From positions 1 to 39,969 of the forward strand of contig BNTW01000018.1 of NCBI GenBank assembly GCA_025996895.1: a stretch of DNA of 39,969 bases. The letters run 5' to 3'. Under the pieces are notes generated by a model. The model was not told the DNA's origin. It saw only the letters and a program-made list of their open reading frames with translations, and ran no database searches. Both the position numbers and the translations under genes were made by a program. How positions within the stretch are numbered: position 1 is the first letter of the stretch; the number at the start of each line of letters is the position of its first letter. The DNA is from Bacteroidia bacterium (GTDB taxonomy: Bacteria; Bacteroidota; Bacteroidia; Bacteroidales; Azobacteroidaceae). Of the stretch, positions 25,157 through 35,466 are shown piece by piece.

Positions 25157-26399
25157 CCTCCACTATTTTTTCCTGTTCCGCACTTTCGGCGGCTTGTTTT
25201 TCCTCGATAAATTCTTCTTCAATTTCTTTTTCGCGTTGTTCTCCTTTCGGATTTTCGTATTGACTGACACCCAGAATAATTCCGAAATAGATACAAGTAA
25301 TCAACGTAGAAGTTCCCCCACGACTTACCAACGGCAAAGTTTGCCCCGTAACGGGTATCAATCCGACAGCGACCGCCATGTTTGCCAATGCCTGCGTAAC
25401 AATAATCAATGATGATCCGATTACCAAATATTTGAGGAACAATTTGTCCGTTCGATTGGCAATAATTCCCGCTCGAATAAAGAAAATTATGTACAGCGAC
25501 AAGATGAAAAGACCACCGATTAGTCCCAATTCTTCGATAATAATGGCATAAATAAAGTCGGAATACGCCTGCGGAAGGAAATCGCGCTCGGTGCTGTTCC
25601 CTGGCAATTTTCCTAAAATTCTTCCGTTGGAAATGGCGATATTTGCATGAGAAACTTGGTAATTGTCGTCGTCGATTTTGAAATCGGGATTATGAACATT
25701 TTTCTCCTCTTTACCGAAATCCTTAAACCGCTCCGTCCATGTTTCCGCACGCGGAAGAACTTTCCGCATGGTTTCAGCAGGAACAAACCGAATGATACAA
25801 AATAAAATCACAGCTGCTGCAAGTAAAAATAACGCCAATTTACCGACATTTTTCCACGAAATCTGTCCGATAATTAACATCACAAAGATAATCATAAACA
25901 GCATGATAGCGGTTGAGCCATTGTCAATAACAATAATTCCGCAAGTAACGAGGGTTGCCCCCATAATCCATTTGAAAAGCTTATCATCGTTTTCATTTTC
26001 TTTCTTTTTGCTCAACACAAAAGCGGTAAAAGTGATAAGGCAGAGCTTGGCAATTTCGGATGGTTGAAAAGTAATGCCGGCGATTTCAATCCAACGATAA
26101 GAGCCATTGACGGCAGTTCCGAAAATGCGAGTAGCAATCAGTAACACGCAAACAACCGGAAGGCAAATGCCCAGCACAGAGAAAAATCGCGGTGGAATGG
26201 CATGAACAGCCAACACAATCCCCAAACCGATCAAGAGAAACATCGAATGCCGCAAAATGGGATTCCAATAATCCGTGCGGAAAGTCAGCGTGGCGGAAGC
26301 ACTATACACTTCCACAATTGAAATCAGGCACAGGAACATGAAAATCACCCAGATTACCCGGTCGCCCCGAAATATTTTATTAAAAAAGTCCCTTTCCAT
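25140..26399 (-). CDS. ftsW: Lipid II polymerase FtsW (SEDS family)
   Basis: 419 residues with about ten membrane helices. SEDS markers are YRWIEIAGITFQPSEIAKLC and, near residue 335, the segment from ALANMAVAVGLIPVTGQTLP to LVSRGGTS. It polymerises septal glycan with FtsI. A charged Glu-rich C-terminal tail (KGEQREKEIEEEFIEEKQAA) extends into the cytoplasm. It lies between murD and murG. Confidence 0.95.
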   Translation of the reverse strand: MERDFFNKIFRGDRVIWVIFMFLCLISIVEVYSASATLTFRTDYWNPILRHSMFLLIGLGIVLAVHAIPPRFFSVLGICLPVVCVLLIATRIFGTAVNGSYRWIEIAGITFQPSEIAKLCLITFTAFVLSKKKENENDDKLFKWIMGATLVTCGIIVIDNGSTAIMLFMIIFVMLIIGQISWKNVGKLALFLLAAAVILFCIIRFVPAETMRKVLPRAETWTERFKDFGKEEKNVHNPDFKIDDDNYQVSHANIAISNGRILGKLPGNSTERDFLPQAYSDFIYAIIIEELGLIGGLFILSLYIIFFIRAGIIANRTDKLFLKYLVIGSSLIIVTQALANMAVAVGLIPVTGQTLPLVSRGGTSTLITCIYFGIILGVSQYENPKGEQREKEIEEEFIEEKQAAESAEQEKIVEVANED

Positions 26400-26408
26400 C
26401 GAGAATTA

Positions 26409-27821
26409 TTACAATTTACAAACACAATCCTTAAACTGTTGGCCGCGATCTTCGTAGTTTTGAAACAAATCGAAGCTGGCACAACAGGGCGACAACAAAA
26501 CCGTATCGCCTCTTTCGGCCACATCGTAAGCCCGATTGACAGCCTCTTCCATCGAACGGGCATCCTGTATATTTTCGACCTTTCCATCGAAAAATTGGTG
26601 CAATTTCGTATTATCCAATCCCAGAAGAATCAATGTGTGCACTTTATCCTTCACCAACGATTCTATTTCGCGATAATCGTTTCCCTTATCTGTTCCGCCC
26701 AAAATCAAAACAGTCGGTGTTTTCATGCTTTGCAGTGCATACCATGTCGAATTGACGTTAGTTGCTTTCGAGTCGTTGATGTAATCCACACCGCGTACAC
26801 GCGCCACTTTTTCCAAGCGATGTTCCACGCCCTTAAAATCGCTCAGCGATTGGCGAATGGTTTCATCTTTAATATCCAGCAATTTAGCTGCAATCCCCGC
26901 CGCCAGCGAGTTGTACAAATTATGTGTTCCTGTCAATGCTACTAATTCTTCTTCCATGGTGAATATGCCGTTAGGTGTATTTATAATCAATTTATTATCT
27001 TCTGTATAAGCCTTTACGCCGTCTTTTTTCGTTTGTGCAAACGGATAAAGCGTTGCGTGATTTTCTCGTAATTCGTAATTTGTAATTCGTAATTTTACTA
27101 TTGGGTCGTCATTCCAATAAATGAAAGCATCCTCTTCCGTTTGATTTTGCAAAATCCGCATTTTGGAATCGACATAATTCTGCATTTCATAATTATACCG
27201 GTCAAGGTGATCGGGCGTGATATTCAGCAAGATCGCGATGTCTGCCTTGAAATCATACATTCCATCCAATTGAAAACTGCTTAATTCAATGACATAATAA
27301 TCGTAATCATTTTCCGCCACTTGCAACGCCAAACTATCGCCAATATTTCCTGCCAAACTAACGTTCAATCCGGCATTTTTCAGGATATGATAAGTCAGCA
27401 TGGTAGTCGTTGTTTTTCCGTTACTTCCGGTGATGCAAATCATTTTTGCATTGGTATATCGTCCGGCAAATTCGATTTCCGAAATAATAGGAATCTCTTG
27501 TTCCTTAATTTTTTGAATTATCGCGATTTTATCGGGAATTCCCGGACTTTTAATGATTTCGTTAGCGTTCAAAATCAATGCTTCCGTATGTCCGTTTTCT
27601 TCGTAAGCAATGCCGTATTTTATCAAAATATCCCGATACTTCGGTTTTATTTCCGATGAATCGGACAAAAATACGTCGAAACCTTGCTTTTTTGCCAAGA
27701 CAGCCGCACCCGCACCGCTCTCGCCGCCGCCAAGTAGAACTATCCGCCGGAGAGCCAAAGGCATTTCAAATTCGAGCTGCAAGCCTTTATTTTCTTTCTT
27801 TTCTAAATTCAATATTATCAT
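26409..27821 (-). CDS. murD: UDP-MurNAc-L-alanine--D-glutamate ligase MurD
   Basis: 470 residues. The N-terminal VLLGGGESGAGAAVLAKKQG-like UDP-binding loop, ATP loop ITGSNGKTTTTML, LLNITPDHLDRY and YINDSKATNVNS are diagnostic. It adds D-glutamate to the stem peptide. An extra loop at about residues 242-251 (LRITNYELREN) comes from a heptanucleotide repeat at 27067-27094. An ATG about 20 codons downstream (MPLALRRIVLL) could also be the start. Confidence 0.95.
   Translation of the reverse strand: MIILNLEKKENKGLQLEFEMPLALRRIVLLGGGESGAGAAVLAKKQGFDVFLSDSSEIKPKYRDILIKYGIAYEENGHTEALILNANEIIKSPGIPDKIAIIQKIKEQEIPIISEIEFAGRYTNAKMICITGSNGKTTTTMLTYHILKNAGLNVSLAGNIGDSLALQVAENDYDYYVIELSSFQLDGMYDFKADIAILLNITPDHLDRYNYEMQNYVDSKMRILQNQTEEDAFIYWNDDPIVKLRITNYELRENHATLYPFAQTKKDGVKAYTEDNKLIINTPNGIFTMEEELVALTGTHNLYNSLAAGIAAKLLDIKDETIRQSLSDFKGVEHRLEKVARVRGVDYINDSKATNVNSTWYALQSMKTPTVLILGGTDKGNDYREIESLVKDKVHTLILLGLDNTKLHQFFDGKVENIQDARSMEEAVNRAYDVAERGDTVLLSPCCASFDLFQNYEDRGQQFKDCVCKL
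27067..27094. repeat. Heptanucleotide repeat in murD (CGTAATT x4)
   Basis: CGTAATT, CGTAATT, TGTAATT, CGTAATT in tandem. On the coding strand this gives the RITNYELR phrase often seen as an in-frame insertion in Bacteroidota proteins. Confidence 0.8.
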
Positions 27822-27838
27822 AATTTATTCATCCAACA

Positions 27839-28438
27839 TTAATTATCCGACTTCCTTTTAACCGTATGTTTTACTTTCAATAACGCAAGATTTAACTCCA
27901 AAGAAGTTTCCGTATCAGTAGTTCTAAAATTATTATCCAAAAGGTCGGATATGATTGCTCCGCTCTTTTCCAATAACGATTTTTGCTTTTCCTTATCATT
28001 TGCAGCTTCCGGCAATGCATTTACAGTGCGCGACAATTCCCGAAGTCTGAAAAATGTTTCAACAATTGCAAGAGTAGTTTGTGTTGCTACCGGACTTTTC
28101 AATATCGTAGCAAGCATATATAACCCTCTTTCCGTAAATGCTTTTGGCAAATAGGGTGAAAACTTAAGTTTTGCAAGGTGGTGGAAATTTTCCACCACCT
28201 CTTCTTTTTCCTTGTTGTTCAATTCAAAAACATAACCTTGTGGAAATTTATCAAGATTGTTTTTGACTGCTTTATTAATATCTCTGGTTTCCACTCCATA
28301 CAAATTTGCCAGATCCGTGTCGATAATAACATTTACGTTACGAATAGATATAATTTTATCTTCCACTGTTTCAAACAATGACAAAACATTTTTTGTTTCC
28401 TCAAACCCTTGATACCCTGTTGTTATTAAATTGCTCAT
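27839..28438 (-). CDS. ORF6N-domain DNA-binding protein
   Basis: 199 residues. An ORF6N domain covers about residues 28-115 (IISIRNVNVIIDTDLANLYG, INKAVKNNLDKFPQGYVFEL and LPKAFTERGLYMLATIL). This domain is found in phage antirepressor-like proteins and in chromosomal cassettes of Bacteroidota. The C-terminal half is helical. It sits between mraY and murD with gaps of 20 and 17 bases and is more AT-rich than both, so it looks inserted. Its function here is unknown; transcriptional or phage-derived regulation is possible. Confidence 0.88.
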   Translation of the reverse strand: MSNLITTGYQGFEETKNVLSLFETVEDKIISIRNVNVIIDTDLANLYGVETRDINKAVKNNLDKFPQGYVFELNNKEKEEVVENFHHLAKLKFSPYLPKAFTERGLYMLATILKSPVATQTTLAIVETFFRLRELSRTVNALPEAANDKEKQKSLLEKSGAIISDLLDNNFRTTDTETSLELNLALLKVKHTVKRKSDN

Positions 28439-28458
28439 AATCTTATTGTTTTAGTTTG

Positions 28459-29715
28459 TTATCTCATTTTTAATGTTGCTATGGCCAAGACGGCTAAAAT
28501 AATTCCTATCAACCAAAACCTAACCACTATCTTTGATTCGGGAACAGGAATGAACGGACGCTGAATGAGCGCGTCAATTCCGGCATTTCCTGCTTTTTGG
28601 AAATGATGGTGCAAAGGCGTCATTTTGAAAATTCGCTTACCGACTCCCTGTTTCTTTTTGGTATATTTGAAATACGAAACCTGAAACATCACCGACAAAC
28701 TTTCGGCCAAAAAGACAGCACAAAGTATCGGCAATAGCAATTCTTTATGAATGATAATCGCAAAAACGGCAATAATTCCGCCCAAGGTCAGCGAGCCGGT
28801 GTCGCCCATAAAGACCTGCGCAGGAAAAGCATTGTACCACAAAAAACCGATACACGCGCCGATAAATGCACAGGCAAAAACCGCCAATTCTTCGCAGCCG
28901 GGAATATACATGATATTCAGGTAAGCGGCATATTCTAGATGCGAGGAAACATAGGCCAAAACGGCCAATGCCACGCCTATAATTGCCGAGCTTCCTGCCG
29001 CTAAACCATCCAATCCATCGGTCAAATTGGCTCCGTTGGATACGGCGGTTACAATAAAAATAGTAACCAAAACGAAAATAATCCAAGTAACAGCCGTCCG
29101 GTGTTTCGGCATAAATCCGGCCAAATTGCGGTAATCCAAATTGTTATTTTTAAAGAACGGAATCGTTGTCTGTGTCGATTTTACTTCGGGGGTATAAACG
29201 ATTTCTGTCTTGTCATTTTCCCGATGAATAGACACATTTTCACGCATCACAGCATGCGGACTTAAATAAAGTGTCAAGCCGACAATCAGCCCTAATCCGA
29301 CTTGCGCCACGATTTTCAATTTTCCCGACAAACCGTCTTTGTTTTTCCGAACGACCTTAATATAATCGTCAATAAAACCGAGCGTTCCCAGCCAAACAGT
29401 CGTAATCAACATCAGAATAATGTAGATGTCGGACAGACGCGCGAGCAACAAAACCGGCACTAATATCGCTATGATTATGATAATTCCTCCCATTGTTGGC
29501 GTCCCTTTTTTCTGCATTTGTCCTTCCAGACCGAGGTCGCGAATGGTTTCACCAATTTGCTGTTTCTGCAACATTTCGATAATCCGTTTTCCGGTGATAG
29601 TCGAAAGAATGAGCGAAAGAATTAATGCCATCGCCGAACGAAACGAAATGTAGTGAAACATTCCTGCGCCGGGAAAATCCAATTTGTCGAGGTAATTAAA
29701 TAAATCGTATAACAT
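28459..29715 (-). CDS. mraY: Phospho-MurNAc-pentapeptide transferase MraY
   Basis: 418 residues with about ten membrane helices, makes lipid I. Motifs are [26 protein letters not shown], the catalytic [17 protein letters not shown] and [12 protein letters not shown], and [12 protein letters not shown]. It is longer than the E. coli enzyme (360) because of an extracytoplasmic insert at about residues 150-205 typical of Bacteroidota. Its ATG is two bases beyond the stop of the preceding Gp37-like gene. Confidence 0.96.
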   Translation of the reverse strand: MLYDLFNYLDKLDFPGAGMFHYISFRSAMALILSLILSTITGKRIIEMLQKQQIGETIRDLGLEGQMQKKGTPTMGGIIIIIAILVPVLLLARLSDIYIILMLITTVWLGTLGFIDDYIKVVRKNKDGLSGKLKIVAQVGLGLIVGLTLYLSPHAVMRENVSIHRENDKTEIVYTPEVKSTQTTIPFFKNNNLDYRNLAGFMPKHRTAVTWIIFVLVTIFIVTAVSNGANLTDGLDGLAAGSSAIIGVALAVLAYVSSHLEYAAYLNIMYIPGCEELAVFACAFIGACIGFLWYNAFPAQVFMGDTGSLTLGGIIAVFAIIIHKELLLPILCAVFLAESLSVMFQVSYFKYTKKKQGVGKRIFKMTPLHHHFQKAGNAGIDALIQRPFIPVPESKIVVRFWLIGIILAVLAIATLKMR

Positions 29716-29717
29716 AT

Positions 29718-30473
29718 TTATATCACTAATTTATACTGATTATCGAAAATTTGTGGCTCTTCTTTCCACTCTCTCCCAAGAAACTTACTACCATTGAGTT
29801 TTTTATTGCGTTTTACGCCATCTTCACCCCATGTTCCCCATTGTTTAAAAAAGAAAGCAACTTTCTGTTCTTCACATTGAGTTTTTACATTAACAAGCCA
29901 CTCTTTATTCATTGGTCGTGCGCAGTTGCCACTTTCACCACCCACTATAACCCAATGAATATTTTTTAAGTCCAATGTGCCAACATCGTCAATAAGTGGC
30001 TCAATAGATAAAAAACGAATTTTTGTATCAATTTTTCGCAAAACGTCAATGCGATGTTTTGTTCGGCTGTGTTCTACTGTTACGCCAAGCCAAACATTGT
30101 TTGGAACTTCTCTTGTTTCAAAGTATTTAGCCAAAATATTTTCCCGTTTTGTCAATATTTGATAATGATGTTGAGGCGTTTTTTGTATTGTTTCAAACAC
30201 TTTGTCAAGAAACTCAAAGGGCATTTTTTCGTGGAATAAATCACTCATTGAATTGACAAAGAATTTCGTCGGTTTCTTAATATTCAACGGCTGATTTAAT
30301 CTCTCAGGTAAAATTCTGAAATCAAAACCATATTCATAATCTGGCATTCCCATTGCTTGCAAACGCCTTGCCATCACTTCCGCATAGCAATTTTTGCAAC
30401 CTGCCGTAACTTTGGAACAACCTATCGAAGGATTCCAAGTGGCTTCTGTCCATTCAATTTTTGTTGTTTTCAT
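29718..30473 (-). CDS. Phage Gp37/Gp68-like three-Cys protein (DUF5131)
   Basis: 251 residues. The N-terminus has [20 protein letters not shown] followed by CKNCYAE, giving the clustered cysteines of the family. Then come [30 protein letters not shown] and [13 protein letters not shown]. The cysteine pattern and the TIM-barrel-like motif order recall radical-SAM enzymes, as noted for this family; the reaction is unknown. It overlaps the upstream TcmP-like gene by four bases (ATGA), so the two form a unit. The pair separates murE from mraY. Confidence 0.85.
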   Translation of the reverse strand: MKTTKIEWTEATWNPSIGCSKVTAGCKNCYAEVMARRLQAMGMPDYEYGFDFRILPERLNQPLNIKKPTKFFVNSMSDLFHEKMPFEFLDKVFETIQKTPQHHYQILTKRENILAKYFETREVPNNVWLGVTVEHSRTKHRIDVLRKIDTKIRFLSIEPLIDDVGTLDLKNIHWVIVGGESGNCARPMNKEWLVNVKTQCEEQKVAFFFKQWGTWGEDGVKRNKKLNGSKFLGREWKEEPQIFDNQYKLVI

Positions 30474-31597
30474 AATATCTTAATATTATATTGTTTAATT
30501 TTATGAATATTAGAAGAAGAATAGTTTAATTCTCCAACTCTGGCAATCTTATTTTCCTTTTCTAATTGCTTTACAACAGCAGTAAATAATTCCGACGAAC
30601 AGCCATTTTTCAAAGCATATTTCAATCCTGAAATATTATCAGATATTTCACTTTTCAATATTTTACTCCTAATCACTTTAGATATTTCTTCTTTTTTGAT
30701 AGTTTCTTCGGTATTATGAAATAACATACCTTGCTCATAATCATTATTTATGTTACAATTTGATTCACCAGATAATTTATCTTTACTCCAACATACCTTT
30801 AAGAATTTTTCCATTCCTAATGAATGATTTGTCCCAAAAATCAATCCCCAATAATTTGCACCTTTCTTAATGGTAAAATGGTGTAAATAATATTCCTTTT
30901 CGGTGGGAATTATGTCTCTATAATATTGTGCTATTAGTCTATGACATTCTTTTGGCTGTTTTTCATCAAAGTTTATTTTTGCAGTATCTAAATATTGTTT
31001 TGTTGCAGGGTGTTCTCTAAATCTGCTAATAAATGAAGACGAAATAAAGAAAATGAAATCTGTTTTTGGCGCATTTACTAATTGCAGAAAAATGTCTTTA
31101 TCTACTTGGCTGAAACCATATTGGTCAAGTAATATGAATTTACCATAATCTTTATTTCTTAATATGTTCAAAAAGTTTTCATTTTGAAGAAAATCTTTAA
31201 ATTCCGAGTGAGCAAAATTAGTGTATGAATAGATACAGTTTGTTTGACAATTAGCTGTTTGACAAGTCAATATAAAATTTTTAACATTTTCTTGCAATTG
31301 TTCCTGTTTTATTTTTATTTTCTCATTAAAAGCAAAATAAACTCGTTTATTATTTTTTCTTATTTGATTACAATACTTACGATTTTCTCCTTTTGCTTCA
31401 TTTAATAATATTAAAGGCGAGCCCAAAGAACCCTCCACATCTTTTCCACTTCCAGCAAAAAAATCATAAATATATACTTTCTTTATATATTGATTATGAA
31501 GAAACACAGGAAACCACTCTCTGAAACATTCAGCAAATATTTCTAATTTTAATTTTGTTTCTTCTGGAAATTTGTCTTTATTTATGTCCTTTGCCAT
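30470..31597 (-). CDS. tcmP: Three-Cys-motif partner protein, TcmP-like
   Basis: About 375 residues. Motifs are FAECFREWFPVFL, VYIYDFFAGSGKD and the later FILLDQYGFSQVDK. A C-terminal winged-helix-like region (LKYALKNGCSSELFTAVVKQ) follows. The DFFAGSG block resembles a methyltransferase-like fold. TcmP proteins are known to occur beside the three-Cys Gp37/Gp68-like protein, as here. A TTG start at 31609 would overlap murE; ATG 31597 (MAKDINKDK) is preferred. Very AT-rich, unlike murE. The biological role of the pair is not established; a phage or defence link is inference. Confidence 0.8.
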   Translation of the reverse strand: MAKDINKDKFPEETKLKLEIFAECFREWFPVFLHNQYIKKVYIYDFFAGSGKDVEGSLGSPLILLNEAKGENRKYCNQIRKNNKRVYFAFNEKIKIKQEQLQENVKNFILTCQTANCQTNCIYSYTNFAHSEFKDFLQNENFLNILRNKDYGKFILLDQYGFSQVDKDIFLQLVNAPKTDFIFFISSSFISRFREHPATKQYLDTAKINFDEKQPKECHRLIAQYYRDIIPTEKEYYLHHFTIKKGANYWGLIFGTNHSLGMEKFLKVCWSKDKLSGESNCNINNDYEQGMLFHNTEETIKKEEISKVIRSKILKSEISDNISGLKYALKNGCSSELFTAVVKQLEKENKIARVGELNYSSSNIHKIKQYNIKIL

Positions 31598-31605
31598 AAT
31601 TGAAT

Positions 31606-33102
31606 TCAATTAATACAGAATATTTCTTTTACTATTTCCCGGTCATCAAAGTGATTTTTAACTCCTTTGATTTCCTGATAATCCTCGTGACCTTTACCCG
31701 CAATCAGGATCACATCGTTTGGTTGCGCCAACATGCAAGCGGTGCGGATTGCTTCTTTCCGGTTGGTAATACAAACGGCATTTCCTCGTTCGCTGGTATC
31801 CAAGCCGGCAACCATGTCGTTGATAATATCGTCCGGCTCTTCAAAACGCGGATTATCGGAAGTCAAAATCACACGATTGCTCAAGCGGACGGCCTCTTTC
31901 GCCATAATCGGACGTTTGCCTTTGTCGCGGTTTCCACCACAACCGACTACGGTAATGATGTTTCCATTGCCTTCCAATACTTCGTGAATGGCATTCAGCA
32001 CGTTGGTCAAGGCATCGGGCGTGTGCGCATAATCGACAATCGCGGTGTAGCCTTCGGGCGAACGGAAAGTCTGGAAACGTCCCGATACTGATGTGAGCGT
32101 GCTAATAAGACACAGGATCTGTTCAGGGGATTGTGGGTCAAGCCCGCAATGACATGCATCATTATTCGTAATTAACACCGCTGCGCCATAAACAGCTAAA
32201 AGATTATACGCATTGAATTTTCCAACAAATTGCGTCAATACTTCGGTATCGTTAATCGTCATGAGCGTACCGTCGAAATGCGATTCCAAAATGCGCCCTT
32301 TGAAATCAGCTAACGTTTGAAACGAATAAGTATATTTTTCTGCTTTCGTGTTTTGCAGCATAAACATTCCATTTTTATCATCTTTGTTGGTCAAAGCAAA
32401 AGCACCGGCGGGCAACAGGTCAAAAAATCCTTTTTTCGCATCGCGATATGCCTCAAAAGTTTCGTGATAATCCAAGTGATCGCGCGTGAGATTAGTGAAA
32501 ATCCCGCCTTTGAACTGCAAACCGGCAATTCGTTTTTGGTCGACCGCGTGTGAGCTTACTTCCATAAACGCATACTCGCAACCTTCGACCACCATTTGTG
32601 CCAGCAAATCGTTGAGTTCGATGGCGTCGGGCGTAGTGTGCGTGGCCGGAATGGCTCTATCATTAATATAATTGCAAACGGTCGAAAGCAAACCCACTTT
32701 GCAGCCTAATTTTCGGAACAGCGTATAAAGCAAAGTCGCAATGGTTGTCTTTCCGTTAGTGCCGGTTATCCCGATTAATTGGAGGTTTTTTGAAGGTTCG
32801 CCGTTCCAGAGCGAAGCGATTTTGCCCAAAGCTTCCGCACTGTCTTTCACTTGAATAATTGAGAGTGGAGAGTGGAGAGTGGAGAATTGAGAAGGAATTT
32901 CTTCACAAATAATCGCCGCCGCGCCTTTTTCAATCGCCATCGGAATAAAGTCGTGTCCATCGGCAGCTGTTCCGCGCGTAGCAACAAATAAATCGCCCGG
33001 CTCGACTTTCCGTGAATCAAACTGAATGTTTTTAATTTCTATTTCCGTATCGCCAACGATGTTCAGCGGGGAGATATTTCTTATTAAATCAGTAAGTTTC
33101 AT
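31606..33102 (-). CDS. murE: UDP-MurNAc-tripeptide synthetase MurE
   Basis: 498 residues. ATP loop [47 protein letters not shown] and DYAHTPDAL are present. The motif [12 protein letters not shown] contains DNPR, which marks addition of meso-diaminopimelate rather than lysine. Two foreign insertions keep the frame. One is a heptanucleotide repeat loop at about residues 69-80 ([13 protein letters not shown]). The other is a palindromic repeat at about 312-325 ([14 protein letters not shown]). Confidence 0.96.
   Translation of the reverse strand: MKLTDLIRNISPLNIVGDTEIEIKNIQFDSRKVEPGDLFVATRGTAADGHDFIPMAIEKGAAAIICEEIPSQFSTLHSPLSIIQVKDSAEALGKIASLWNGEPSKNLQLIGITGTNGKTTIATLLYTLFRKLGCKVGLLSTVCNYINDRAIPATHTTPDAIELNDLLAQMVVEGCEYAFMEVSSHAVDQKRIAGLQFKGGIFTNLTRDHLDYHETFEAYRDAKKGFFDLLPAGAFALTNKDDKNGMFMLQNTKAEKYTYSFQTLADFKGRILESHFDGTLMTINDTEVLTQFVGKFNAYNLLAVYGAAVLITNNDACHCGLDPQSPEQILCLISTLTSVSGRFQTFRSPEGYTAIVDYAHTPDALTNVLNAIHEVLEGNGNIITVVGCGGNRDKGKRPIMAKEAVRLSNRVILTSDNPRFEEPDDIINDMVAGLDTSERGNAVCITNRKEAIRTACMLAQPNDVILIAGKGHEDYQEIKGVKNHFDDREIVKEIFCIN
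32130..32150. repeat. Palindromic repeat inserted in frame in murE
   Basis: ATTGTGGG-TCAAG-CCCGCAAT, a single hairpin with one G-T wobble, related to the murC copies. Its translation on the minus strand includes HCGLDPQSP, a well-known signature of such elements in coding sequence. Confidence 0.8.
32861..32895. repeat. Heptanucleotide repeat in murE (GAGAGTG family)
   Basis: GAGAGTG three times, then GAGAATT and GAGAAGG, in perfect seven-base register. It encodes the loop FSTLHSPLS on the minus strand. Confidence 0.85.
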
Positions 33103-33105
33103 ATC

Positions 33106-35121
33106 TTAATATTTTAATTGTATCGCAATTGTCTGCCCTTTCACTACATTCGTTCCCGCCGGAATGGACTGTGCAACCACCGTCCCTTTTCCGAAAAGAT
33201 TGACCCGAAGACCGGCGCGCTCCAACGCAAACACAGCGTCTTTCGCACCCATGCCTTTCACATTCGGGACATGATTTGTTATTTCTTCCGGAATGCTCGA
33301 CTTAATCACCGGCTCTAATGGGTGAATAGTATCTGTCGGAAATGTTTTTGCGTTGTAAATAATATTTTTGGCATACACTTCTTCAGCGATTTCCTTAAAA
33401 ACCGTGCCACACATCAATCCACCGGAAGCATTACCGTTGCGCGGTTTGCGAATCACCACAATGCAGGAATAAATCGGATCGTCGGAAGGAAAATAGCCGC
33501 AGAAAGAAACCTGATGACCGCCGCCACCGTCTTGCAATTGAGCTGTCCCTGTTTTTCCCGCAATGCGCACTTTTTCGGAACGCGCCGGTTTTCCCGTTCC
33601 GTCGGACGTATTCACTACATCGTCCAACATCTGCCGGATTTCTTTCAGCGTAGAAGACGAACATACATGCTTGTTTATCACTTCCGTTTTTTTCTTTTCA
33701 ATTGTTTTGCCCTGTTCCTGTATTTCTTTGACAAACAACGGTTTCATCAATTTTCCATCATTAGCAATGGCATTAAAAAAGGACAAAGTATAAATCGGCG
33801 GAATTTGCGTAACGTAGCCATACGACATGGTAAATAAATCTGTCCCCGACCAATAACGTTTCGTATCTTTGGGATGTGGGATATACGACACAGCATAACC
33901 CGGAATTTCCAAGTGCATATCCTTTTGAAATCCAATGCGATAAATAGCATCTATATAATCGCTCGGATTATGTCCATATACTTTGGTAACTAATTTTCCC
34001 ACACCGATATTCGACGAATACCGAATACTTTTAGAGGCCGTTATCTGCCCGTAGCCACCCCGATTGGCATTATGGTCTTTAATTTTCTTGTTTCCCGGAA
34101 GCTGATAAACTCCATTCCCTACATTCACCGAATCGTCAGGCGTAATCAAATTACTATCCAGCATGACCATCATCGAAACCACTTTAAAAGTCGAGCCGGG
34201 CGCACTCATGTCGGAAACGGCATAATTTTTCGTTTCGCCCCAAACGCCTTCATGAACACGTCCCAGGTTGGTAATCGCACGCACTTCGCCGGTAGCCACA
34301 TCCATCACAACAGCCGTACCCGATTCGGCGTCCAATGCTTTCAACTTATTTAACAAAGCCTTTTCGGTAATATCCTGAATGTTGATGTCGATGGTCGAAA
34401 CCACATCTTTACCGGTTACAGGCTTCACATCAATTACATTTATCCACTTCCCATTTACTTTGCGGCGCGTGCTTGTCCCCGCCTGCCCGCTCAACAACTC
34501 GTCATATTGCAGTTCCAAACCGTTTTTTCCGCCTTTTCCAAATTCGCCGTAAATGTCACCAATCGTGCGGGACGCCAGCGTACCATAAGGCTTCGTCCGT
34601 TTCACATATTCGCGGCTGTACAAACCGGATTTATAGGTTCCTTTGTTGAAAAACGACATTTTCCGAATGGCTTTCAATTGCAGATAATTGACATTGTGGT
34701 CGAGCAAACGATATTCACGACTTTTGAGAGAACGCTCATTCCAGCCTTTTAAAATATGATTTTCGTATGCAGCAACGGATTTTTGCGGGAACATTTTATT
34801 TAACTCTACGGCAAGCGGGGTCAGATATTTCCGTAAGGTGTCCCTTTTTATTCCGTCCGCCATAAAATCGACATACAAGCGAAATTCCGATTCGGTGGTT
34901 GCCATCAATTCGTGATTAATCGAATAAATATTTCCGCGCGTAGCCGGCACAAATACACTGTCGCGCACTTGCGTTTCGGCGATTTTCCGCCATGCTTTGC
35001 CGTCCCGAAACGACGTAACGCAGGCTTTTCCGAATATCAAAAAAGCAATAATTACAATCAACGCCGCCACCAAAAAGTAGTACAGCATGATTTTTTTATT
35101 TTTGGACGAATCTACGGGCAT
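33106..35121 (-). CDS. ftsI: Septal transpeptidase FtsI (class B PBP) with PASTA domain
   Basis: 671 residues. One N-terminal membrane helix (IMLYYFLVAALIVIIAFLIF) is followed by a PBP dimerisation domain. The transpeptidase domain has the serine in SAPGSTFKVVS, the SxN motif in YSSNIG and KTGTAQ. The last about 65 residues form one PASTA domain (VPNVKGMGAKDAVFALERAG). It crosslinks septal peptidoglycan with FtsW. It lies between ftsL and murE, four bases upstream of murE. Confidence 0.96.
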   Translation of the reverse strand: MPVDSSKNKKIMLYYFLVAALIVIIAFLIFGKACVTSFRDGKAWRKIAETQVRDSVFVPATRGNIYSINHELMATTESEFRLYVDFMADGIKRDTLRKYLTPLAVELNKMFPQKSVAAYENHILKGWNERSLKSREYRLLDHNVNYLQLKAIRKMSFFNKGTYKSGLYSREYVKRTKPYGTLASRTIGDIYGEFGKGGKNGLELQYDELLSGQAGTSTRRKVNGKWINVIDVKPVTGKDVVSTIDINIQDITEKALLNKLKALDAESGTAVVMDVATGEVRAITNLGRVHEGVWGETKNYAVSDMSAPGSTFKVVSMMVMLDSNLITPDDSVNVGNGVYQLPGNKKIKDHNANRGGYGQITASKSIRYSSNIGVGKLVTKVYGHNPSDYIDAIYRIGFQKDMHLEIPGYAVSYIPHPKDTKRYWSGTDLFTMSYGYVTQIPPIYTLSFFNAIANDGKLMKPLFVKEIQEQGKTIEKKKTEVINKHVCSSSTLKEIRQMLDDVVNTSDGTGKPARSEKVRIAGKTGTAQLQDGGGGHQVSFCGYFPSDDPIYSCIVVIRKPRNGNASGGLMCGTVFKEIAEEVYAKNIIYNAKTFPTDTIHPLEPVIKSSIPEEITNHVPNVKGMGAKDAVFALERAGLRVNLFGKGTVVAQSIPAGTNVVKGQTIAIQLKY

Positions 35122-35127
35122 ATCGTT

Positions 35128-35466
35128 CTATTTATAAATTTCAAAAGCCGGTGTTGTCGGATTTTGCAAATCAATGTTTTTGCTTTTCAACAACGCTTCG
35201 ACCTGCGACTGCCGGCTGTTGGACGTCAATCGCGTCGAAAGCACCAGATTTTCGTATTTGACATCTTTTAATTGCGCTTTTAATTCTTCAATTTTTGTCA
35301 GTTTTTTCATGCACGAATAACCGTTGCTGATAAAAAGAATGACCAAAATGACAATCAGCACCAGCAATTTCGACTGCTTAATGACAAAATCTTCTTTCAA
35401 AAAATCGCCGATAGCAATGTATTTAACGATATTTTTCTTCTTCTTTTTTATATCTTCCGCGCTCAT
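35128..35466 (-). CDS. ftsL: FtsL-like cell division protein
   Basis: 112 residues with a lysine-rich cytoplasmic start, one membrane helix (LLVLIVILVILFISNGYS) and a short periplasmic coiled coil (KIEELKAQLKDVKYENLVLS). The family is poorly conserved; size, topology and position between rsmH and ftsI support FtsL. It overlaps rsmH by four bases. Confidence 0.85.
   Translation of the reverse strand: MSAEDIKKKKKNIVKYIAIGDFLKEDFVIKQSKLLVLIVILVILFISNGYSCMKKLTKIEELKAQLKDVKYENLVLSTRLTSNSRQSQVEALLKSKNIDLQNPTTPAFEIYK

Noticed and set aside
31598..31609. TTG start for the TcmP-like gene overlapping murE
   Set aside because: An ATG 12 bases downstream gives the expected family N-terminus.
31600..32091. 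163-codon ORF on the plus strand
   Set aside because: Antisense shadow of the murE C-terminal domain without recognisable motif.
33322..33837. 171-codon ORF on the plus strand
   Set aside because: Antisense shadow of ftsI; composition rich in Arg, His and Phe, typical of reversed frames.
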